Origin: CAYSVN01 sp964434585
GTDB taxonomy: Bacteria > Patescibacteriota > Gracilibacteria > Peribacterales > Peribacteraceae
Assembly (NCBI GenBank): GCA_964434585.1
Contig: CAYSVN010000028.1
Location: 1 to 14,566, forward strand
Direction of reading: 5' to 3'
DNA length: 14,566 bases
This document shows, piece after piece, positions 6,134 through 12,015 of this stretch. Each line of letters starts with the position of its first letter. Position 1 is the first letter of the stretch. Under the pieces are notes generated by a model. The model ran no database searches. It saw nothing but the letters and a program-made list of their open reading frames with translations, and had not been told where the DNA came from. The position numbers and the translations under genes are program-made.

Positions 6134-8825
6134 ACACCATATTACCGTCGGCAGCATTTTTAAAGAACGTAGACTGATTTACCAAGAACGAGGCACGTTT
6201 GGTGGCAATGATAACGCTAGGGCGGAAAGCAGAAAAAATATCTTGAATATTGCCAATAGAATGAGTAAACAGCAGAGAGAAAGAGAATCTCAAAACAGTA
6301 GCGAGCAACAGCAGGTTATGAACCCCACACCAGAAAGATTAGAGGATACGCCTCTAAAACCACGAATTAAAAGAATGCTTACGAAACTGCGAGAAGCTAC
6401 CAATCAAGATAATCACCCGATTATTGATTTAATGAAAAGCTCAGATTCCTTTAGCGAAGAGCAATTGCAGTATGAAATTTCCAACCTACTACACGGCGGA
6501 GGTTCTTGCAATTGTCCAGAAGGACATGGGCAATACAAGTTCCGTTTTACGGAAACAGTTAATGGTGTAGAAGGTATTGGTATTGAAGAACGAGTGGAAG
6601 ACCGAGTCCATAAAAGTGGAAAGTCTAGTAGGAGATACGTAAATAGATTTATTGCTCCATTGCCTCATTATAACCAAATTATAAAGGCTAAAGAAGCTGC
6701 TCGGCACAAAAAAAGAGCAGCCGAAGAACAACAAAGGCTTAATGATTACAATAGTGCCGTTAAAGCAGGTCAGGCAAGATACCGACCCATTGAAGCCGGC
6801 ATGCCAGCATTACATAAGTTAATGACAACGGATTACGACACAATGGAAAATGGTCACGAGCATTTTTTACGCGATTTACAGGCTGAAAAACAAAACTTAA
6901 ATAGGCGTAAAGCTAAAGGTGGACGATTAACAATGGGTGATAGAATGAAATCTATCATGGATACCAGGTTTGACGAAGTTAATAAAAAAGATGCTCAAGA
7001 GCGTATTCAACAAAAAATAGAAAATGAGTATACATATGCTGCTCAACAGTTTAGTAAAATGGGCTACCAGGTAGAGTGGCAAGGTGAAGATTTATTTATT
7101 AAAGGACTCGATAATGGCAAGATGATAAATATGGGCAGAATTAGTGCATATCCTAAAGATGCCAATCATCCTACATTTGTTGATAGAGGCGGTTTCCAAG
7201 GTCGCGCATTTTCTGACGAAGTAAATTTTACGTACAATGACTTAAGGAACGTAGGCTTAAAATTTGACGATCAAGCGAATATTATTCCAGGATCTGGGCA
7301 GGCTATAAAATACAATTCATTAAATGAGCTTACAGCAGCATTGCGCCCTCAGGTGGTTGCCATGCAACCAATTACTATTGAGCCAGATGTTGTAATGCCA
7401 AACATTTATCAGCAGTATCAATCGGCACCAACTCCACAATTTACACCGCAGCAACAACCTACACCAGCTCCTCAGGCTGATCCTTATACACCAGAAAATG
7501 GTTTCTTCCCGGCACCAGGCCTTGATTCACATGGTGATGCTCCAGGGGAAATTAATGATGGCAATCTTCCAGAAAATGATAGCGACTCTATGCAGTCAGT
7601 TATTGAAACAGGAGCTAATGTTAACAAACAGACAGCTCCAGTATTAAAAAATGATGATACTGGCCAGAGCATTTTAGAACCAGTAGATGAGCTGTCTACT
7701 AAGCCAGAGGCAAACGTAACACCTGAGCCTGGTGGTTTTCAGGAGCTAGAGCAATCACAAGAAGCGGATGGGGAAAAACCTCAAGAGCCTAAACCTAGCA
7801 AGCTTGATGATATTGGGCTACTACCATTTGATGATTCAGAAGCAGGTGAAGTAGAAGAAAATCTATTCCCTATTTTAGAAGGCCCAGAACCAAGCGGTCC
7901 CAGTAAAACAAAAATAGCTCCAGAAACATTTTCAGGACCTCCTCCACTAGCACAAAAACTTGACCGACAATCATTTGAAAATAATGGTAGCGAGATAAGC
8001 CAAGATCAATTAGCAACATTAGCAAACAACCTTAAGAAGCAAGAAGTAATAGTGGTAGATGAAAAAGGCAGCCTTAACGTTGATGGCGCAGCGGTTGTGG
8101 AAAAAGTCCGCAATCGGCCAGAGCCAACATTACTAGAAAGGTTTATTGCATTTATTAATGAACTGCAGGGAAATGCTCCAAAGCAAAAAGAGGTAGCAAA
8201 AACCGAAAATGATAATGAAGAAGAAGGCACAGATGGAGACTTGGTTGAAAAGCAAAAAAATAAAATACCAAAAATAGGGCCATTTAAAAATTTAGATTTC
8301 AAAAATAAGGATGAAATTAGAAAAGCTATTAAAGATATGAATCCTGCAGAAATGATGGAGGAATTGTTTGAAGGAGTAGAAGAGAAAGAATTAAATGGAG
8401 GGATTAATAGAATTAAGAATTTTTGTTTAGCAGTGGCGCCAGCAAGCGAGCATGCCAAAATAGAAAGAGAATTTAATAACCTATTTAATGTATTAAGAAA
8501 CCATAGTAAAATTATGTTTGAGTATTTTAAATATATTGATAAGTTAGTCCATGGTGAAAATACTCAAGAAGAATTGTTGGTATTAAATAAATCATTAAGA
8601 GCAATGAATACTGTGCAGGAGCGAAAAATATTAATGTCTTTATTAGAAGGCTTTGGAGAAGGATTCGAAGAAGCGGTTGGGCAAGAAAGAGAAATGCAGA
8701 TATATAAAATGAACTATGAAGGCAATGGGCGACGAGGTGGAATTTATAAATTTAACAAAAATGTTAATGGGGCAAAAAGGTCAGTCGTCTTTAATGTTCA
8801 CGCTGCTACAGTAACAGAAGAATAA
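6126..8825 (+). CDS. large multidomain orphan protein, 899 aa
   Basis: I recognise no family. From the ATG at 6126 (a TTG at 6120 would add two residues) three zones are visible. Residues 1-420 are a charged, basic region with long helices (about 180-300) and a CxC-xxx-H cluster (Cys128, Cys130, His134 in GGGSCNCPEGH) that could bind metal. Residues 430-640 are a Pro/Gln/Glu/Ser-rich, acidic, probably disordered linker. Residues 650-899 are mostly helical, containing FKNKDEIRKAIKDMNPAEMMEELFEG and LLEGFGEGFEEAVGQERE, ending in a short beta-like tail. With no signal peptide or membrane segment it should be cytoplasmic. It overlaps the stop of the small coiled-coil gene and is downstream in the same transcript. 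The last third is more AT-rich and Lys/Glu-rich than the rest. A structural or scaffold role is conceivable but unproven. Confidence 0.8.
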   Translation: MHKHHITVGSIFKERRLIYQERGTFGGNDNARAESRKNILNIANRMSKQQRERESQNSSEQQQVMNPTPERLEDTPLKPRIKRMLTKLREATNQDNHPIIDLMKSSDSFSEEQLQYEISNLLHGGGSCNCPEGHGQYKFRFTETVNGVEGIGIEERVEDRVHKSGKSSRRYVNRFIAPLPHYNQIIKAKEAARHKKRAAEEQQRLNDYNSAVKAGQARYRPIEAGMPALHKLMTTDYDTMENGHEHFLRDLQAEKQNLNRRKAKGGRLTMGDRMKSIMDTRFDEVNKKDAQERIQQKIENEYTYAAQQFSKMGYQVEWQGEDLFIKGLDNGKMINMGRISAYPKDANHPTFVDRGGFQGRAFSDEVNFTYNDLRNVGLKFDDQANIIPGSGQAIKYNSLNELTAALRPQVVAMQPITIEPDVVMPNIYQQYQSAPTPQFTPQQQPTPAPQADPYTPENGFFPAPGLDSHGDAPGEINDGNLPENDSDSMQSVIETGANVNKQTAPVLKNDDTGQSILEPVDELSTKPEANVTPEPGGFQELEQSQEADGEKPQEPKPSKLDDIGLLPFDDSEAGEVEENLFPILEGPEPSGPSKTKIAPETFSGPPPLAQKLDRQSFENNGSEISQDQLATLANNLKKQEVIVVDEKGSLNVDGAAVVEKVRNRPEPTLLERFIAFINELQGNAPKQKEVAKTENDNEEEGTDGDLVEKQKNKIPKIGPFKNLDFKNKDEIRKAIKDMNPAEMMEELFEGVEEKELNGGINRIKNFCLAVAPASEHAKIEREFNNLFNVLRNHSKIMFEYFKYIDKLVHGENTQEELLVLNKSLRAMNTVQERKILMSLLEGFGEGFEEAVGQEREMQIYKMNYEGNGRRGGIYKFNKNVNGAKRSVVFNVHAATVTEE

Positions 8826-8827
8826 AA

Positions 8828-8925
8828 GGTGTACGAATATACACCACAATAATTTATAAGACAGTGCAAGCCTAGTTGATTGCATGTTTTTTAAAGACGC
8901 GTAACATGGTGTACGTACATTCACC
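8828..8925. repeat. paired 18-base dyad motif, copies 80 bases apart
   Basis: Copy 1 (8828-8845) is a perfect inverted repeat: GGTGTA, six bases, TACACC. Copy 2 (8908-8925) agrees at 15 of 18 positions and starts with the same eight bases, GGTGTACG, and ends with CACC. Copy 1 lies two bases after the stop of the large orphan gene, but no T-run follows, so it is not a typical terminator. Paired operators or an RNA element are the options. Confidence 0.45.
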
Positions 8926-8976
8926 TACGTTCTCTCGAACACAAGTAAACAGCAGGGTTGTACCTTATATATTTTA

Positions 8977-9030
8977 TTTATTGCATTGTTGATGGGCAGA
9001 ATAAATCTTGTCCATCCAGTGCATCATAAA
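8977..9030. other. long imperfect hairpin upstream of recA
   Basis: Three stacked stems: 8977-8981 with 9026-9030 (5 pairs), 8982-8988 with 9017-9023 (7 pairs, one G-U) and 8991-8998 with 9009-9016 (8 pairs, one G-U), with two-base bulges on opposite sides and a ten-base loop. Twenty pairs in a 54-base span is well beyond casual structure. No T-run follows on the plus strand. It may be a small structured RNA, a processing site or a mobile-element relic. Confidence 0.45.
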
Positions 9031-9120
9031 TTTCATAAGAAAACCCCGTCACTATACATCTCTAGATCTTTTATTCCATCATCTAACTTTGTAAATTCAC
9101 TATGTTCCGAAACGGTGCTG
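8978..9120 (-). pseudogene. possible frameshifted coding remnant
   Basis: On the minus strand a frame from about 9120 to 9047 reads protein-like (TVSEHSEFTKLDDGIKDLEM, then YSDG). Removing one base at the GGGG/TTTT run near 9041-9047 joins it to a second open frame, YEIYDALDGQDLFCPSTMQ, ending in TAA at 8978-8980. Upstream frames are closed. It could be the 3' remnant of a lost gene, but short frames like this also arise by chance. Confidence 0.22.
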
Positions 9121-9143
9121 CGCAGCTATCGACTTTCAAAAAC

Positions 9144-9172
9144 TTGAATTAACTACTAAAAGTTAGTAAGAT
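9144..9172 (+). promoter_or_regulatory. candidate recA promoter with internal dyad
   Basis: TTGAAT (9144-9149), a 17-base gap and TAAGAT (9167-9172) fit a standard promoter. A perfect inverted repeat TAACT-N6-AGTTA (9150-9165) fills the gap between the boxes, where a repressor could block polymerase. It matches neither the Gram-positive nor the E. coli LexA box. The leader would be about 48 bases. A TATAAA at 9190-9195 is an alternative -10. Confidence 0.35.
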
Positions 9173-9226
9173 GGCTAAAAGCGGAGAAGTATAAACTGTA
9201 CATTACCTATTTACTCCCCTATTATT

Positions 9227-10297
9227 ATGCCTACTGCAACTCCTACTAAAAAAACTATGTCCACTACTCAAGGTTCTAAGTCCGCCGCAACTAACAAAAA
9301 AGACAACAAGCAATCATCGATTGATTTAGCTCTGCAGCAAATTGAGCAAAAGTTTGGACAGGGTTCTATTATGCAATTAGGCAAACAAACAATTGCCGCT
9401 ATTCCAAAAACATCTTCTGGATCACTTTCGTTAGACTTAGCGTTAGGAGGTGGCTTTCCAGATGGACGTATTATTGAAATTTACGGACCAGAAAGTTCTG
9501 GTAAAACGACGCTTAGTCTCCACGCTATTGCAGAGGTACAAAAATCTGGTGGTAAAGCTGCATTTATTGATGCTGAGCATGCTTTAGACCCTGTTTATGC
9601 TGCAAAAATTGGTGTTGATGTTAAGGAGTTATACTTAAGTCAGCCAAGTAATGGAGAAGAAGCACTCGAAATTACAGAAGCCTTAGTGCGAAGTAACGCG
9701 ATTGATATTATTGTCATCGACTCTGTAGCTGCTCTTACACCAAAGGCAGAGATAGACGGCGACATGGGCGCTAGTCATATGGGGCTTCAGGCTCGTCTTA
9801 TGAGTCAGGCCTTACGTAAGCTAACTTCCGTTATTGCAAAATCTAAGTGTAAAGTTATCTTCATTAACCAAATTCGTATGAAAATTGGTGTCATGTTTGG
9901 TAATCCAGAAACAACCAGTGGTGGTAACGCTCTTAAATTTTACTGTAGTGTGCGTTTAGATGTACGTCGTATCGATAAAATTTTAGAAAAAGGAGCACGT
10001 GAAGGCGAAGAAATTGTCGGAAACCGAGTACGGGTAAAAGTTGTTAAAAACAAAGTTGCTCCCCCATTCCGCAAAGCAGAGTTTGACATCTTCTATGCTC
10101 AGGGAATTTCTAAAGAAGGTGATCTTATAGACTTAGGTGTACAGTTTGGTGTGCTTGGTAAGGCAGGTGCTTACTACCGCCTTAATGATGAAAATATTGG
10201 CCAAGGTAAGGAACAGGCACGTACATTCTTAAAAGAAAATCCTAAAATTTCTGCTCAAATAGAAAAAGACATCCGTAAGATTGCTTTAGGTCAATAA
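9227..10297 (+). CDS. recA: RecA recombinase
   Basis: RecA forms ATP-dependent filaments on single-stranded DNA, drives strand exchange and activates LexA-type self-cleavage. The 356 residues hold the Walker A loop GPESSGKT (87-94), the catalytic Glu in FIDAEHALD (Glu117), Walker B IIVIDSVAAL (161-170), MSQALRKL (192-199), FINQIR (212-217) and the DNA-binding loop L2, MFGNPETTSGGNALK (223-237). The C-terminal domain ends near LKENPKISAQIEKDIRKIA and lacks the long acidic tail of E. coli RecA. The N-terminus has about 30 extra Thr/Lys/Ser-rich residues before SIDLALQQIEQKFG; an ATG at 9257 would remove ten of them, so the start is not certain. No Shine-Dalgarno sequence. A foldback terminator starts five bases after the stop. 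Confidence 0.98.
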   Translation: MPTATPTKKTMSTTQGSKSAATNKKDNKQSSIDLALQQIEQKFGQGSIMQLGKQTIAAIPKTSSGSLSLDLALGGGFPDGRIIEIYGPESSGKTTLSLHAIAEVQKSGGKAAFIDAEHALDPVYAAKIGVDVKELYLSQPSNGEEALEITEALVRSNAIDIIVIDSVAALTPKAEIDGDMGASHMGLQARLMSQALRKLTSVIAKSKCKVIFINQIRMKIGVMFGNPETTSGGNALKFYCSVRLDVRRIDKILEKGAREGEEIVGNRVRVKVVKNKVAPPFRKAEFDIFYAQGISKEGDLIDLGVQFGVLGKAGAYYRLNDENIGQGKEQARTFLKENPKISAQIEKDIRKIALGQ

Positions 10298-10302
10298 GTA
10301 AA

Positions 10303-10403
10303 TGTTGCAGGCGTTGCAAAGGTGCAAGAAGGGCCTCAATTATACAATATTGTTAAATTGAAAAACCTTTTACACCTCTGACACGCCTGCCACTTCTGCA
10401 ACA
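10303..10403 (+). terminator. foldback element B: 9-base-period arms, downstream of recA
   Basis: The element starts five bases past the recA stop. Ends 10303-10310 and 10396-10403 are perfectly complementary (8 pairs). CAGGCGT (10308-10314) also matches ACGCCTG (10383-10389). The apex is TCAATT/AATTGA (10336-10341 with 10356-10361) around the palindrome CAATATTG. The right arm read on the minus strand is five contiguous 9-base units: GTTGCAGAA, GTGGCAGGC, GTGTCAGAG, GTGTAAAAG, GTTTTTCAA (10402-10358). It shares CCTTTTACA, GAAGGGC and TTCTGCAA with element A. A T6 run lies 16 bases downstream (10420-10425), so termination is less certain than for A. Confidence 0.6.
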
Positions 10404-10491
10404 CTCAAAACATCCTTGGTTTTTTATGGTTGCTTATACACATTTAACTACCAAATCTTCCACATATTAAAACCGTATTCAGGAAAACTTT

Positions 10492-10533
10492 CGAGACATT
10501 CTCGTTGATCAAATTTACAAAAACCTCTACAGT
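10492..10533 (+). promoter_or_regulatory. dnaB promoter with adjoining dyad
   Basis: TTGATC (10505-10510), a 17-base gap and TACAGT (10528-10533) form a good promoter. Nine bases separate the -10 from the ATG at 10543, so the leader is about three bases. A perfect dyad CGAGA-CAT-TCTCG (10492-10504) abuts the -35 and could be an activator or repressor site (inference). Confidence 0.55.
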
Positions 10534-10542
10534 ACTTCTCTC

Positions 10543-11901
10543 ATGTCTGAAAACTCTCTTATCCCCATAGAAGTACAGCCGCATTCTATAGAAGCGGAGC
10601 GAACTGTTATTGGAGCAATTTTAATGGATCCAGAAGCAATGATGAAAATTGCGGATGTTTTAAAGCCAGAAGATTTTTATGACCCAACATTTAAAGATAT
10701 TTTTAAGAGTATTACAGAGTTGTTTCATGCCCATGAAGCAATTGATTTTATTACCGTAAGTGAAAAAATAAGTGAAAACACTAAATTACAAGAACTTGGT
10801 GGTAGTGCGTTTCTTGCGCAACTTGCCCAAGGAGTACCAACGGCATCACACGTGTTTCAGTATGCGCAAATTGTTAAAACAAAAGCAACGCATAGGCGCA
10901 TTATTAAAGCCGGACAAACTATTGCAGGTTTGGGGTACGACGAAGATCAAAAAATAAGCGAACTGCTCGATGAGGTTGAAAAAATAGTCTTTAATATTTC
11001 AAACGAGTTTCTTGTTCAACACTTTACGCATATTCGAGATATTTTAAATATGCGATACGAAAAATTCTCCGAACTTCATGAATCGCCAGAAGAAGTAAAT
11101 AGAGGAATCTCAACCGGCTTTAAAGGGCTAGATCACATGCTTTCGGGTTTTCAGCCTAGCGATCTTATTATCTTAGCTGCACGTCCTGCGATGGGTAAAA
11201 CATCACTTGCATTAAACATTGCCCAAAACATGGCTATAAAAGAAGGTAAGCATGTTGGTATATTTTCATTAGAAATGAGTAAGGAGCAATTAGTTGATAG
11301 AATGTTTTCTACTCAACTTGGGGTGGATAGTTGGAAGCTGCAAAAAGGTAAATTAGATGATAGCGACTTTGCGCGAATGGGCCCGGTAATGGATGATCTT
11401 AATAAAGCAAATATTTTTATTGACGACTCGGTGTCCTCTTCCCTTTCGGATGCCAGAACAAAGGCACGCCGTTTACAAATGGAACATGGTCTAGATATTT
11501 TAATTATCGACTACTTGCAACTTATGACAACTGGTAATAACAGTTTTGCTGGTAACCGCGTGCAGGAAATTTCAGAGATCTCTCGTACACTTAAAGTTAT
11601 TGGGCGCGAGCTTAATATTCCTGTAGTAGCCTTAAGCCAGCTTTCACGTGCGGTAGAAAATCGTCCAGGAAACATTCCTCAGCTTTCTGACTTACGTGAT
11701 AGTGGATCGATTGAGCAAGATGCAGACTTAGTAATGATGATGTATAGAGAAGATTACTACGAACCAGATACCGATAGGCAAGGAATTACTGATATTTATA
11801 TTCATAAACACCGTAATGGTCCTACTGGTAAAGTAGAGCTTATGTTTAGAAGAGAACAAATGAAATTCTTTGATATCGATATGAATCATCCCTCTTCATA
11901 A
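10543..11901 (+). CDS. dnaB: replicative DNA helicase DnaB
   Basis: DnaB is the hexameric 5'-3' helicase that unwinds the replication fork and recruits primase. The 452 residues have the N-terminal primase-interaction domain (about 10-110, starting PHSIEAERTVIGAILMD and containing FYDPTFKDIF), a linker (about 150-180) and the RecA-fold motor: RGISTGFKGLDHMLSGFQPSDLI (187-209), Walker A ARPAMGKTS (213-221), FSLEMSKEQL (241-250), Walker B ILIIDYLQLM (319-328), ALSQLSRAVE (363-372) and LSDLRDSGSIEQDAD (381-395). The IYIHKHRNGPTG block (418-429) is typical. Length and motifs are complete and no intein is present. The ATG directly precedes the conserved N-terminus. It is likely transcribed from its own promoter. 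Confidence 0.97.
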   Translation: MSENSLIPIEVQPHSIEAERTVIGAILMDPEAMMKIADVLKPEDFYDPTFKDIFKSITELFHAHEAIDFITVSEKISENTKLQELGGSAFLAQLAQGVPTASHVFQYAQIVKTKATHRRIIKAGQTIAGLGYDEDQKISELLDEVEKIVFNISNEFLVQHFTHIRDILNMRYEKFSELHESPEEVNRGISTGFKGLDHMLSGFQPSDLIILAARPAMGKTSLALNIAQNMAIKEGKHVGIFSLEMSKEQLVDRMFSTQLGVDSWKLQKGKLDDSDFARMGPVMDDLNKANIFIDDSVSSSLSDARTKARRLQMEHGLDILIIDYLQLMTTGNNSFAGNRVQEISEISRTLKVIGRELNIPVVALSQLSRAVENRPGNIPQLSDLRDSGSIEQDADLVMMMYREDYYEPDTDRQGITDIYIHKHRNGPTGKVELMFRREQMKFFDIDMNHPSS

Positions 11902-11908
11902 ATCTATC

Positions 11909-11939
11909 AATTAATCCAAAAAAGTTTTTTTTAGTAATT
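11909..11939 (+). terminator. weak terminator-like sequence after dnaB
   Basis: AATTA (11909-11913) can pair with TAATT (11935-11939), enclosing A6 and a T8 run (11925-11932). The stem is short and all A/T, so this is only a possible terminator. The 114-base spacer to lepA holds no 9-base-period foldback. Confidence 0.3.
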
Positions 11940-11977
11940 ATTCATATCTAGGTTTTATTTTTTAGTTCAACTCTAAC

Positions 11978-12006
11978 TTCAATAAGTAAAAGTTCTCTGC
12001 TACTCT
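11978..12006 (+). promoter_or_regulatory. candidate near-leaderless lepA promoter
   Basis: TTCAAT (11978-11983), a 17-base gap and TACTCT (12001-12006) are followed by nine bases and the ATG at 12016, the same -10-to-start distance as dnaB. The hexamers are imperfect, so support is moderate. Confidence 0.4.
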
Positions 12007-12015
12007 ACGACGCAC

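Larger units (their letters stand above)
8826..9226. other. 401-base gene-free structured spacer before recA
   Basis: No convincing gene fills this stretch. It holds an 18-base palindrome-like motif twice (8828-8845 and 8908-8925), an inverted repeat GTTC-N4-GAAC (8929-8940), a long imperfect hairpin (8977-9030), a possible degraded minus-strand reading frame (8978 to about 9120), a 10-base palindrome GCTGCGCAGC at about 9118-9127 and the putative recA promoter. A 28-codon plus-strand frame at 8906-8992 exists but has no support. Confidence 0.5.

Noticed and set aside
8006..8458. 150-codon minus-strand frame opposite the large orphan gene
   Set aside because: Antisense of a Lys/Glu-rich coding region gives Phe/Ser/Leu-rich shadows; nothing supports its expression.
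8929..8940. GTTC-N4-GAAC as a LexA (SOS) box
   Set aside because: The Gram-positive box is GAAC-N4-GTTC; here the half-sites are in the opposite order and the site is nearly 300 bases from recA.
8906..8992. 28-codon plus-strand frame in the recA spacer
   Set aside because: No -10 at the leaderless distance, no convincing protein character, and it overlaps palindromic motifs that explain its sequence.
8826..9226. tRNA or tmRNA in the recA spacer
   Set aside because: No T-loop GGTTCRA-type motif with a matching acceptor stem and no CCA end could be found on either strand.
5631..10403. CRISPR array or REP/BIME elements
   Set aside because: Repeat units are 9 bases and contiguous without spacers, and the elements lack the GC-rich REP core; arms fold back on each other instead.
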